Notes: generated from the sequence alone by a model not told the origin. Positions 16,826 through 25,863 are shown, numbered from the stretch's first letter. The stretch: 26,698 nucleotides of DNA from Acetobacteraceae bacterium (GCA_947478535.1 CANJXD010000011.1:1-26698), one strand, 5' to 3'. A program made the numbers and translations.

Positions 16826-18351
16826 CACAGCACCCCCATCTTCGACTTGTCGTTCTTCAGCTTGATGCCGCCGAACAAGTTGCCCGACTGTTCGCTTGGC
16901 GCGCAGCCATCTCCGAAGGAGAAGCCGCAATGGCCGCGCATCTCGTAGGCGTCCTCGGTGACCTCGCGATGTGCAGTCGGAATCACGAAGCGGTCCTCGT
17001 AATTCGCGATCGCCATGATGTGGTACATGTCTTCGATCTGTGCCGCCGTCATGCCGACACGCCGCGGGATCGTCTCGTCGATGACGCCGTCAACGGTCTT
17101 GGCCCGCATGTAGGCGCGCATGGCGAGCATCCGTTCGAGCCCGCTGGCCACCGGCGCCTCATCCCCAGCCGTCAGCAGGTTGGCCAGGTATTTCAGCGGA
17201 ATGCGGAGCGAGCGCACATCCGGCATCCCACCATCGATGCCCATCTTGCCGGCTTCCGCGGCAGCGGTGATGGGCGAGAGCGGCGGCACGTACCAGACCA
17301 TCGGCAGTGTGCGGTATTCGGGGTGCAGCGGAAAGGCAACCTTCCACTCCATGGCCATCTTCCACACCGGCGAATGGCGCGCGGCCGCCAGCCAGGAGTC
17401 GCTGATCCCGTCCGCGCGCGCCTGCGCGATGACCGCGGGATCGTTTGGGTCACAGAAGATGTCCATCTGCGACTGGTACAGATCCTTCTCATCGGGAACA
17501 CTTGCAGCCGCCTCGATCCGATCGGCGTCGTAGAGCACTACGCCCAGATAGCGGATACGGCCCACGCAAGTCTCGGAACACACCGTGGGCTGCCCCGCCT
17601 CGATGCGCGGGTAGCAGAAGATGCACTTCTCGGATTTGCCCGACGACCAGTTGAAGTAGATCTTCTTGTAGGGACAGCCCGAGACGCACATGCGCCAGCC
17701 GCGGCACTTGTCCTGGTCGATCAGGACGATGCCGTCCTCCTCCCGCTTGTAAATCGCACCCGAGGGGCAGGCCGCCGCGCAGGCCGGGTTGAGGCAGTGT
17801 TCGCACAGCCGCGGCAGGTACATCATGAAGGTGTTCTCGAACTGCCCGTACATCTCTTTCTGGATGCCTTCGAAGTTCGCATCCTTGGAGCGCTTGGCGA
17901 ATTCGCCGCCCAGTATTTCCTCCCAGTTCGGCCCCCACTCGATCTTCTCCATCCGCTCGCCGGTGATGAGCGACCGCGGGCGTGCGGTGGGGAAGGCCTC
18001 CAGCTCCGGCGCCTTCTGCAGGTGCTCGTAGTCGAAGGTGAAGGGTTCGTAGTAGTCGTCGATCTCGGGCATGTTCGGGTTGGCGAAGATGCTCGCCAGC
18101 ACGCGCCACTTGCCGCCGATGCGCGGCTGAATCTTGCCGCTGCGCAGGCGCTTCCAGCCACCCTTCCATTTGTCCTGGTTCTCCCAGTCCTTGGGGTAGC
18201 CAATGCCGGGCTTGGTCTCGACGTTGTTGAACCAGGCGTATTCCATGCCCTCGCGATTGGTCCAGACGTTCTTGCAGGTGACGGAGCAGGTGTGGCAGCC
18301 GATGCACTTGTCGAGGTTGAGCACCATGGCGATCTGCGCGCGGATTTTCAT
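16825..18351 (-). CDS. narH: Respiratory nitrate reductase beta subunit NarH
   Basis: A 508-residue iron-sulfur subunit that carries electrons from NarI heme to NarG. Four clusters can be placed: Cys16/19/22/26 (CIGCHTCSVTC), Cys183/186/191/195 (CEHCLNPACAAAC), Cys216, Trp219, Cys222 and Cys226 (CRGWRMCVSGC, where Trp replaces one Cys and gives the [3Fe-4S] cluster), and Cys243/246/258/262. Length is near the usual 510. The ATG overlaps the narG stop as ATGA. Confidence 0.98.
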   Translation of the reverse strand: MKIRAQIAMVLNLDKCIGCHTCSVTCKNVWTNREGMEYAWFNNVETKPGIGYPKDWENQDKWKGGWKRLRSGKIQPRIGGKWRVLASIFANPNMPEIDDYYEPFTFDYEHLQKAPELEAFPTARPRSLITGERMEKIEWGPNWEEILGGEFAKRSKDANFEGIQKEMYGQFENTFMMYLPRLCEHCLNPACAAACPSGAIYKREEDGIVLIDQDKCRGWRMCVSGCPYKKIYFNWSSGKSEKCIFCYPRIEAGQPTVCSETCVGRIRYLGVVLYDADRIEAAASVPDEKDLYQSQMDIFCDPNDPAVIAQARADGISDSWLAAARHSPVWKMAMEWKVAFPLHPEYRTLPMVWYVPPLSPITAAAEAGKMGIDGGMPDVRSLRIPLKYLANLLTAGDEAPVASGLERMLAMRAYMRAKTVDGVIDETIPRRVGMTAAQIEDMYHIMAIANYEDRFVIPTAHREVTEDAYEMRGHCGFSFGDGCAPSEQSGNLFGGIKLKNDKSKMGVL

Positions 18352-21300
18352 GCCACTTCTCCCGTGACCAGCGTTGCATCTGCGTGCGGACGTTCGAGCC
18401 AGTCGATCTCCGTCATCTTGCGGACAATGACGAACTCATCGCGGTTCGTGCCGATCGTGCCGTAGTAGTTGAAGTCGTAGGATTGCTGCGCGTAGCCGCC
18501 GATCATGTGAGTCGGGTTCAGCACAATGCGGGTGCAGGAATTGTGGATGCCGCCACGATTGCCCGTCATCTGCGAGCCCGGCATGTTCACGATCTTCTCC
18601 TGCGCATGGTACATCATGACCATGCCGTCCTTGACGCGCTGGGAGACCACGGCGCGGGCGACCAGCGCGCCGTTGCTGTTGAAAGCCTCCACCCAGTCAT
18701 TGTCCACGATGCCGGCGCGCTTCGCGTCCGGCTCGCTGATCCAGATGCAGGGCCCGCCGCGCGACAGCGTGAGCATCAGCAGATTGTCGGTGTAGGTGGA
18801 GTGGATGCCCCATTTCTGGTGCGGCGTGATGAAGTTCAGCACCACCTGCTTCTCGCCGTTCGGCTTCATGTCGATGACCGGCTTGATGGCGCGCAGATCC
18901 ACCGGCGGGCGATAGACGCACAGCGCCGCGCCGAAGGCCCGCATCCAGAGGTGGTCCTGATAAAGCTGCTGCCGCCCGGTCAGCGTGCGCCAGGGGATCA
19001 GCTCATGCACGTTGGTGTAGCCCGCGTTGTAGCAGACCTTCTCGCTTTCCAGGCCGGACCACGTGGGAGCGGAGATGATCTTGCGCGGCTGCGCCACCAC
19101 GTCGCGGAAGCGGATTTTTTCGTCTTCCTTCGGCCGCGCAAGATGCGTGTGATCAAGGCCGGTGGCCTTGCCGAGTGCTTCCCAGGCATGCACGGCAACC
19201 TCGCCATTTGTCTCTGGCGCAAGCATGAGGATCACCTCTGTCGCGTCGATGTCGCTGACGATCCGCACCATGCCCTTGTTGGCGCCCCCGGCATGGGTGC
19301 CGTTCAGCGCCTTGAGGTTGGCGACCTCATGCCCGGTCTTCCAGGCCATGCCCTTGATGCCGTTGCCGATGCTCTCCATCAGCGGCCCGAGGGCCGTGAA
19401 GCGCGCGTAGGTCGCTGGGTAGTCGCGCTCCACCTCGAAGACCATCGGCATGGTCTTGCCGGGGATCGGCTCGCACTCGCCGCGCTTCCAGTCACGCGGG
19501 TCGAAGGGCTGCGCGATTTCAAGGGCGCTGTCGTGCTTGATGGGGTTCAGCACCACATCCTTCTCGACGCCCAGAACCTCCGGCGCCACGCGGGAGAAGG
19601 CCTCGGCGAGGCCCTTGTAGATGTCCCAGTCGCTGCGTGCCTCCCAGGCCGGATCCACCGCGCTGGTCAGCGGATGGATGAAGGGGTGCATGTCGGATGT
19701 GTTGAGATCGTTCTTTTCGTACCAGGTGGCGGTTGGCAGCACGATGTCCGAATAGACGCAGGTCGTGGACATGCGGAAATCCAGCGTCACCAGCAGGTCC
19801 AGCTTCCCCTCCGGCGCATGCTCATGCCAGACGGCCTCGGTCGCTTTCGCGCGGCCTTCCGGGCCAAGATCCTTGCCCAGGACGCCATGCGTCGTACCCA
19901 GCAGGTGCTTGAGAAAATACTCATGCCCCTTGCCCGACGAACCCAGCAGGTTGGACCGCCAGACGAACATGTTGCGCGGCCAGTTTTTCGGATTGTCCGG
20001 GTCTTGGCAGGACAGCTTCAGCGTGCCGTCCTTCAGCCCCTTCGCCACATAGTCTTTCGCCGACATGCCGGCCGCCGCCGCGTCCTTCGCGACCTGCAGC
20101 GGATTGGTTTCGAGCTGTGGGGCGGAGGGCAGCCAGCCCATGCGCTCGGCGCGGATATTGTAGTCGATGATCGTGCCGTCCCAAGGGCCTTTCGGCGCCG
20201 TGGGGGAGACGATGTCGCCCACATTCATCGTCTCATACCGCCACTGATCCGTGTGCGCGTAGAAGGCCGAGGTGGAGTTCTGCTGGCGCGGCGGGCGACC
20301 CCAGTCCAGCGCGAAGGCGAGCGGCGCCCAGCCGGCTTGCGGGCGCAGTTTCTCCTGCCCCACGTAATGCGCCCAGCCGCCGCCCGACTGACCGACGCAA
20401 CCGCACAGCACCAGCATGTTGATGACGCCGCGGTAGTTCATATCGGCGTGGAACCAATGGTTCATCGCCGCGCCGATGATGATCATCGAGCGGCCCTTGG
20501 TCTTCTCGGCGTTGGTGGCGAATTCGCGCGCCACCTGGATGATCTTGTCGCGCGAGACGCCAGTGATCTTCTCGGCCCAAGCGGGGGTATAGGGCGCCAC
20601 CTCGTCATAGTCGGCCGCGATGTTGTCGCCACCAAAGCCGCGATCGATGCCGTAATTCGCCAGGAACAGGTCATGCACGCTGGCGACCAACGTCTCGCCA
20701 TCGGCCAGCGCCAGGCGTTTCACCGGCACGCGTCGGTTCAGCACGGAGGCATGGGTGGTGGAGATGAAATGTTCATGCTCGATATTGCCGAAATAGGGGA
20801 AGGCGACCTCCGCCATCTCGTCCTGGATCCCGTCGAGTGAGAGGCGCAGCTTCGCGGCCTCACCGTTCGACGCCTTCTCCTCCAGGTTCCATTTTCCGCT
20901 CTCACCCCAGCGAAAGCCGATGGTGCCGCGAGGTGCGACGATGTTGCCGGTAGTCTCGTCGTAGGCGACCGTCTTCCATTCCGGGTTGTTCGACTCGCCC
21001 AGAGAGTGGTCAAAGTCACTGGCACGCAGGAAGCGCTCGGGCACCAGTTGATCGCCTTGTTGCACCAGCTTCACCAGCATGGGCATGTCGGTGTACTGGC
21101 GCAGGTAGTCGCGGAAATACGGTACCTGCCGCGCGACGTGGTACTCTTTCAGGATGACGTGGCCCATCGCCATGGCGAGCGCGGAATCGGTGCCCTGCTT
21201 CACCGACAGCCAGATGTCGCCGAACTTTGCGGCTTCCGAGTAATCCGGGCAGATCACGGCACTCTTCATGCCGCGGTAGCGTGCCTCGGTGTAGAAGTGC

Positions 21301-22091
21301 GCGTCGGGCGTCCGCGTCTGCGGCACGTTGGAGCCCCATAAGATGATGAAGCCGGCGTTGTACCAATCGGCCGATTCCGGCACGTCGGTCTGCTCGCCCC
21401 AGGTCTGGGGCGAGGCCGGCGGCAGATCGCAGTACCAGTCGTAGAACGACATGCAGACGCCACCGATCAGCGACAGGTAGCGCGAGCCGGCAGCGTAGGA
21501 GACCATCGACATGGCAGGGATCGGCGAGAAGCCGAAGATCCGGTCCGGCCCATAGGTTTTTGCCGTGTAAGCGTTGGCTGCCGCGATGATCTCCTGCACC
21601 TCGTCCCAGGGTGCCCGCACGAAGCCGCCATGGCCGCGCTTGGTGACGTAGGATGCGCGCTTCTCAGGGTTTTCGACGATCGAGGCCCAGGCGGCGACCG
21701 GCGTCATGGTCGCCCGTGCCTCGCGCCACAGCTTGATCAACCGCGAGCGCACCAGCGGGTACTTCACGCGATTGCCTGAATAGAGATACCAGCTGTAGGA
21801 GGCACCGCGCGAACAGCCGCGCGGCTCGTGGTTCGGCAGGTCCGGCCTGGTGCGCGGATAGTCCGTTTGCTGGGTTTCCCAGGTAACGATACCGCCCTTC
21901 ACGTAGATCTTCCACGAGCAGGAACCGGTGCAGTTGGCGCCATGCGTGGATCGCACGATCTTGTCGTGCTGCCAGCGCTTACGGTAGCCGTCCTCCCAGC
22001 GGCGATCCTCGTTGGTGGTGATGCCGTGGCCGTTCGAGAAGGGCTCCTGGACCTTGTTGAAGAAGGTCAGGCGGTCGAGGAAATGGCTCAT
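18348..22091 (-). CDS. narG: Respiratory nitrate reductase alpha subunit NarG
   Basis: 1247 residues; the bis-MGD catalytic subunit that reduces nitrate to nitrite on the cytoplasmic side. I start at the ATG at 22091 (MSHFLDRLTFF), the usual NarG beginning; the open frame up to 22187 overlaps narK. The FS0 cluster ligands are His50, Cys54, Cys58 (THGANCTGSC) and Cys93 (PRGCSRGASYSW). The Mo ligand Asp222 lies in YCDLPPASPQTWGEQTDVPE, as in E. coli. No Tat signal is present, consistent with membrane-associated cytoplasmic NarG. The gene sits 28 bases after narK. Confidence 0.98.
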   Translation of the reverse strand: MSHFLDRLTFFNKVQEPFSNGHGITTNEDRRWEDGYRKRWQHDKIVRSTHGANCTGSCSWKIYVKGGIVTWETQQTDYPRTRPDLPNHEPRGCSRGASYSWYLYSGNRVKYPLVRSRLIKLWREARATMTPVAAWASIVENPEKRASYVTKRGHGGFVRAPWDEVQEIIAAANAYTAKTYGPDRIFGFSPIPAMSMVSYAAGSRYLSLIGGVCMSFYDWYCDLPPASPQTWGEQTDVPESADWYNAGFIILWGSNVPQTRTPDAHFYTEARYRGMKSAVICPDYSEAAKFGDIWLSVKQGTDSALAMAMGHVILKEYHVARQVPYFRDYLRQYTDMPMLVKLVQQGDQLVPERFLRASDFDHSLGESNNPEWKTVAYDETTGNIVAPRGTIGFRWGESGKWNLEEKASNGEAAKLRLSLDGIQDEMAEVAFPYFGNIEHEHFISTTHASVLNRRVPVKRLALADGETLVASVHDLFLANYGIDRGFGGDNIAADYDEVAPYTPAWAEKITGVSRDKIIQVAREFATNAEKTKGRSMIIIGAAMNHWFHADMNYRGVINMLVLCGCVGQSGGGWAHYVGQEKLRPQAGWAPLAFALDWGRPPRQQNSTSAFYAHTDQWRYETMNVGDIVSPTAPKGPWDGTIIDYNIRAERMGWLPSAPQLETNPLQVAKDAAAAGMSAKDYVAKGLKDGTLKLSCQDPDNPKNWPRNMFVWRSNLLGSSGKGHEYFLKHLLGTTHGVLGKDLGPEGRAKATEAVWHEHAPEGKLDLLVTLDFRMSTTCVYSDIVLPTATWYEKNDLNTSDMHPFIHPLTSAVDPAWEARSDWDIYKGLAEAFSRVAPEVLGVEKDVVLNPIKHDSALEIAQPFDPRDWKRGECEPIPGKTMPMVFEVERDYPATYARFTALGPLMESIGNGIKGMAWKTGHEVANLKALNGTHAGGANKGMVRIVSDIDATEVILMLAPETNGEVAVHAWEALGKATGLDHTHLARPKEDEKIRFRDVVAQPRKIISAPTWSGLESEKVCYNAGYTNVHELIPWRTLTGRQQLYQDHLWMRAFGAALCVYRPPVDLRAIKPVIDMKPNGEKQVVLNFITPHQKWGIHSTYTDNLLMLTLSRGGPCIWISEPDAKRAGIVDNDWVEAFNSNGALVARAVVSQRVKDGMVMMYHAQEKIVNMPGSQMTGNRGGIHNSCTRIVLNPTHMIGGYAQQSYDFNYYGTIGTNRDEFVIVRKMTEIDWLERPHADATLVTGEVA

Positions 22092-22119
22092 GAGGCGGTG
22101 CCTTGCGATGCGCTGACGG

Positions 22120-24888
22120 TCATTCGGCGGGCGGGGCTTGGGCGGCGGCCGGGTGGCCATGTTCGATGTCGTGGAGCAGGCCGCCACGGCGCGTGTAGAA
22201 CCACCAGGTCGCCAGCACGCAGCTCACATAAAAGCCCAGGAAGCTGTAGAGCGCGGTCTCCGCCCCGCCAGTCATGGCGATGGAGGTGCCGAAGCTCTTG
22301 GGGATGAAGAAGGCGCCATAGGCGGCGATCGCGGAGGTGAAGCCGATGATCGCCGCGGCCTCCTTGTCCGACTGCTTCACGCGCTCCGCCGCGTTCAGCC
22401 CCGGCTCCAGCCGCGCGACTTCGCGGCGCATGATCGCGGGGATCATCTGGAAGGTCGACGCATTGCCCACGCCGGTCGCGGCGAACAGGAACAGGAAGCT
22501 TGCGAAGAAGACCGGGAAGGAGGTCGCATCAGTCTTGTTGCCGATGGCGTAGAGGATTCCCACCACGCCGAGCGACATGGCGATGAAGACCCAGAAGGTG
22601 ATCCGCCCGCCGCCGATCCGGTCACACGCCTTGCCCGAGGCTGCGCGCGCCAGCGCACCGACCAGCGGACCTAGGAACGCGTACTTCAGCGCGTTCACGT
22701 CGGGGTAGAGGATCCGTGAGAGCAGCGGGAAGGCTGCCGAGAAGCCGATGAAGGAGCCGAAGGTGCCGGTGTAGAGCCAGCACATGATCCAGTTGTGGGT
22801 GCGGCGAAAGATCACCGCCTGGTCGGCGAAGGAGGCCTTCATGGTCGCGATGTCGTTCATCCCGAACCATGCCGCGAAAGCCGAGGCCACGATGAAGGGC
22901 ACGAAGACGAAGCCTGCATTCTGCAGCCACAAGGTGCTGGTCACACCCGCCACCGTCGCGGTCTGCGGCGCGCCGCCGAGCCAGCCGAAGACGCCCGCCG
23001 TGATTGCCAGCGGCACCACGAACTGCACCACGCTCACACCCAGATTGCCCAGGCCGGCATTGATCGCGAGTGCGTTGCCCTTCTCGCTCTTGGGAAAGAA
23101 GAACGAGATGTTCGCCATGGAGGAGGCGAAGTTGCCGCCACCAAAGCCGCAGAGCAGCGCCAGGATCAGGAAGATCCAGTAGGGCGTGGCCGGGTCCTGC
23201 ACCGCAAAGCCCATGCCGAGTGCCGGGATCAGCAGCGACCAAGTGGCCAATGTGGTCCACAGCCGGCCACCGAAGATCGCGGGCATGAAGCTGTAGGCGA
23301 TGCGCAGGGTGGCACCCGACAAGCCCGGCAGCGATGCCAGCCAGAACAGTTGTTCGTTGGTGAAGGCAAAGCCAACGCTTGGAAGCTTTGCCACGACCAC
23401 GGACCACACCATCCAGACCGAGAAGGACAGCAGCAGGCAGGGGACCGAGATCCAAAGGTTGCGGCGCGCGATTGCGCGGCCACTGCCCGCCCAGAAGGTC
23501 TTGTCCTCGGGCCGCCAATCCTGGATCGGCCCGGTGGCGGCCAGCGCGCCCTGCTGCGCGGCACCATGGATGGGCTGCATTTCCGGCAGTTCGGGCAGGC
23601 TGTGGACAGCGATACCCTGCTCGGCGGCCTGGCGTTCCATCTGCCGGATTGCGACGTGCATCCAGACGGTTGCCACGGCGACCAACACGAACAGCAGCCA
23701 GAAGCAGCTCTGCCAAACGCCGGTCAGGTCGTTCAGAGCGCCGAAGGCGATGGGCAGTACGAAGCCGCCCAGGCCACCGACCAGGCCCACGATCCCGCCC
23801 ACGGCGCCAACGCGGTCAGCGTAGTAGACCGGGATGTGCTTGAAGACAGCGGCCTTGCCGAGGCTCATGAAGAAGCCAAGCGTGAAGGTCGTGACCATGA
23901 AGCCGATCAGGCCCATGGACATGCTGAAGCTCACGGTCCCGCGAATGCCCTGCACCACGTATTCGGTCGGCGGGTAGGACAGGATGAAGGTGCACACCAC
24001 CGAGACCATGAAGGTCCAGTACATGATGCGGCGCGCGCCAAACTTGTCGGACAGGTGGCCGCCATAGGCGCGGAAGATCGAAGCCGGGATGGAATAGGCC
24101 GCGCCCACCATGCCCGCGGTGACGATATCGAGCCCGTAGACCCCGATCAGGTAGCGCGGCAGCCAAAGCGCCAGCGCCACGAAGGCACCAAAGACGAAGA
24201 AGTAGTAAAGCGAGAACCGCCAGACCTGAATGTTCTTCAGCGGTTCCATCATGGCTGAGAGCGGCTCGGGCTTCGCGCCGGTGGCCCGGCGGCGGGCCAG
24301 GTCCGGATCGTCCTTGGTCATCAGGAAGAAGACGATCGCCATGACCAGCAGCGCCGCCGCCCAGATCAGCGCAACGGTCTTCCAGCCATAGGCGACCATG
24401 ATGACGGGGGCTGCGAACTTGGTGACCGCGGCGCCCACGTTGCCCGCGCCGAAAATGCCCAGCGCGGTGCCCTGCTTCTCCTTCGGAAACCACTTGGCGA
24501 CATAGGCCACGCCGACCGAGAAAGAGCCACCGGCGATACCGACACCCAGAGCCGCGAGCAGGAAGGTCGGGTAGTCATAGGCAAGTGTCAGCAAGGCGGT
24601 CATCACCGCGGCCGACAGCATGGTGAAGGTGAACACCATCCGGCCGCCGTATTGGTCCGACCAGATGCCGAGCATCAGGCGGATCAGCGAGCCGGTCAGG
24701 ATCGGCGTGCCGACCAGCAGGCCGAACTGCGTCTCGGTCAGGCCCAAGTCGCGTTTGATCTGGATGCCGATAATGGCGAAGATCGTCCAGACCGCGAAGC
24801 ACACGGTGAAAGCAATGGTCGAGAGCCAAAGGGCGCGGCCCTGTTCGGGCCCGCCGTCTATGGCGGATGGTGCAGTGGCGCTGGACAT
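22120..24888 (-). CDS. narK: Fused NarK1-NarK2 nitrate/nitrite transporter
   Basis: A 922-residue fusion of two complete 12-helix MFS transporters. Domain 1 (about 20-420) has LIRLMLGIWSDQYGGR and the nitrate signature GIAGGSFSVGVAYVAKWFP with GIFGAGNVGAA; domain 2 (about 470-905) has TLRIAYSFMPAIFGGR and GFGGGNFASSMANISFFFP with AINAGLGNLGVS. In Paracoccus the same fusion is known, domain 1 acting as a nitrate/proton symporter and domain 2 as a nitrate/nitrite antiporter. The ATG at 24888 follows AGGAAGGGGG; a GTG 18 bases upstream is inside that ribosome-binding region. First gene of the nar unit and 246 bases from the divergent regulator gene. Confidence 0.96.
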   Translation of the reverse strand: MSSATAPSAIDGGPEQGRALWLSTIAFTVCFAVWTIFAIIGIQIKRDLGLTETQFGLLVGTPILTGSLIRLMLGIWSDQYGGRMVFTFTMLSAAVMTALLTLAYDYPTFLLAALGVGIAGGSFSVGVAYVAKWFPKEKQGTALGIFGAGNVGAAVTKFAAPVIMVAYGWKTVALIWAAALLVMAIVFFLMTKDDPDLARRRATGAKPEPLSAMMEPLKNIQVWRFSLYYFFVFGAFVALALWLPRYLIGVYGLDIVTAGMVGAAYSIPASIFRAYGGHLSDKFGARRIMYWTFMVSVVCTFILSYPPTEYVVQGIRGTVSFSMSMGLIGFMVTTFTLGFFMSLGKAAVFKHIPVYYADRVGAVGGIVGLVGGLGGFVLPIAFGALNDLTGVWQSCFWLLFVLVAVATVWMHVAIRQMERQAAEQGIAVHSLPELPEMQPIHGAAQQGALAATGPIQDWRPEDKTFWAGSGRAIARRNLWISVPCLLLSFSVWMVWSVVVAKLPSVGFAFTNEQLFWLASLPGLSGATLRIAYSFMPAIFGGRLWTTLATWSLLIPALGMGFAVQDPATPYWIFLILALLCGFGGGNFASSMANISFFFPKSEKGNALAINAGLGNLGVSVVQFVVPLAITAGVFGWLGGAPQTATVAGVTSTLWLQNAGFVFVPFIVASAFAAWFGMNDIATMKASFADQAVIFRRTHNWIMCWLYTGTFGSFIGFSAAFPLLSRILYPDVNALKYAFLGPLVGALARAASGKACDRIGGGRITFWVFIAMSLGVVGILYAIGNKTDATSFPVFFASFLFLFAATGVGNASTFQMIPAIMRREVARLEPGLNAAERVKQSDKEAAAIIGFTSAIAAYGAFFIPKSFGTSIAMTGGAETALYSFLGFYVSCVLATWWFYTRRGGLLHDIEHGHPAAAQAPPAE

Positions 24889-24959
24889 TTCGGCCCCCTT
24901 CCTCACGACGCGCGGCGTCTGGTCGAGGCCAAGTGACCGTAGAGGCGGGGGAATCCTGC

Positions 24960-24973
24960 TTGATTTAAGTCAA
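24960..24973. promoter_or_regulatory. FNR/NarR-type palindrome upstream of narK
   Basis: The sequence TTGATTTAAGTCAA matches the Crp/Fnr-superfamily consensus TTGAY-N4-RTCAA at every defined position. Its centre is about 78 bases upstream of the narK ATG. With the usual -41.5 placement, transcription would start near 24925. A TACGGT hexamer (- strand, 24941-24936) lies somewhat closer to the box than a standard class II -10 element would, so the exact promoter is unclear. Confidence 0.85.
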
Positions 24974-25074
24974 GCTCAGGTTAGTCCGGGAGCGATTCAA
25001 GACGACTGCCAACGCTGGGCATGGGGGATGGAGGCAGGAATCAAGCGCTAGGGCGACGTCCGGCTGGTCCTCAC

Positions 25075-25088
25075 TTGACAATAGTCAA
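25075..25088. promoter_or_regulatory. FNR/NarR-type perfect palindrome upstream of the regulator gene
   Basis: TTGACAATAGTCAA is a perfect TTGAC-N4-GTCAA palindrome. It lies 46 bases before the regulator ATG at 25135. Its centre (25081.5) is 115 bases, close to eleven helical turns, from the narK-side box. It could mediate autoregulation or act as a distant site for narK. Confidence 0.88.
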
Positions 25089-25109
25089 GCAGACGGCGCG
25101 CCGGCGGAG

Positions 25110-25128
25110 TAAGGTACGGTGCGGGAGG
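25110..25128 (+). promoter_or_regulatory. Possible -10 hexamer and ribosome-binding site of the regulator gene
   Basis: TAAGGT at 25110-25115 begins 21 bases after the palindrome edge, close to the spacing of a class II FNR-activated -10 element (22 bases). GGGAGG at 25123-25128 is six bases before the ATG at 25135 and decides the start. If this hexamer is used the leader is only about 12-14 bases long, which is short. Confidence 0.5.
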
Positions 25129-25134
25129 CAAGCC

Positions 25135-25857
25135 ATGCGAAACCAAGATTTAGAGGAGATGCGGCGCATCCCCTTTTTCCGGAGCGTCGAGCCTGGCCAA
25201 GTCGAGGCCATGCTGCGCGGCGCCTTCCTGCAGCGGTTCCCTGCCCATGTGGAGCTGATCCATACCGGGGAGCCGGCCGACTTCCTGCACGTGGTCGTTG
25301 AGGGGACGGTCGAGATGTTCTCGGTCCACCGCGACCGTGAAACGACGCTGGGCGTTTCTGGGCCTGGGGACAGCTTCATTCTTGCCGCCGTGCTGTTCGA
25401 CCGCGCTTATCTTCAATCAGCAAGGGCTCTGGTGGCGTCGCGAATACTAATGGTGCCGGCGGACGCCGTGCGCCAAGCTTTCGCTGTCGATGCTGGCTTC
25501 GCGCGGGCGGTCGCCGAAAACCTGGCCCTGGCCTATCGCGGGGTCATCAAGGAGTTGAAAAACCAGAAGTTGCGGTCCGGTCTGGAGCGTTTGGCCAACT
25601 GGTTGCTGACGCATGACGCGGAGAATGGCTCTACTGGGCACTTCGACCTCCCCTTCGACAAGAAGGTGCTCGCGGCACGCCTGGGCATGGCGCCTGAAGT
25701 GCTGTCGCGGTCCTTCGCTGCGCTTGGTGCCTACCACGTCGTGGTGCACGGACCCTCCGTCGTCATTCAGGACATGGCCGCGCTGCGCAAGCTGGCCCAT
25801 CCCTGCTCCACCATCGACGGGACAGAGGTGGGCTGGGAAATTCGGACAGCCCGATGA
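25135..25857 (+). CDS. Crp/Fnr-family regulator, NarR-like (no Fe-S cysteine cluster)
   Basis: 240 residues from the ATG at 25135, which has GGGAGG upstream; the frame from 25021 would cross the palindrome and is rejected. An N-terminal cyclic-nucleotide-binding-like domain (about 12-125: IPFFRSVEP, ELIHTGEPADFLHVVVEGTVE) leads through a dimer helix to a Crp-type HTH (about 178-215: DKKVLAARLGMAPEVLSRSF). The recognition helix has Glu-x-x-Ser-Arg as in FNR, which predicts binding to TTGAT/C-N4-RTCAA, the very sites found in front of it. It has no N-terminal Cys cluster (the only Cys is near the C-terminus), so it is not an FNR-type oxygen sensor. Divergent position next to narK matches Paracoccus NarR, which responds to nitrate/nitrite; Nnr/Dnr-type NO sensing is the alternative. 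Confidence 0.88.
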   Translation: MRNQDLEEMRRIPFFRSVEPGQVEAMLRGAFLQRFPAHVELIHTGEPADFLHVVVEGTVEMFSVHRDRETTLGVSGPGDSFILAAVLFDRAYLQSARALVASRILMVPADAVRQAFAVDAGFARAVAENLALAYRGVIKELKNQKLRSGLERLANWLLTHDAENGSTGHFDLPFDKKVLAARLGMAPEVLSRSFAALGAYHVVVHGPSVVIQDMAALRKLAHPCSTIDGTEVGWEIRTAR

Positions 25858-25863
25858 GTGGAT

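Noticed and set aside
18384..20840. Very long + strand open frame of over 800 codons opposite narG
   Set aside because: It is antisense to the strongly conserved narG; high GC at third positions keeps the opposite strand open. Its Arg/His/Val/Ala-rich translation has no domain.
22795..24258. Long + strand open frame opposite narK
   Set aside because: Translation is His/Gln/Asp-rich low-complexity sequence typical of the antisense of membrane protein genes.
25021..25134. Longer start for the Crp/Fnr regulator
   Set aside because: It would put the perfect palindrome inside the coding region and lacks a ribosome-binding site; GGGAGG supports 25135.
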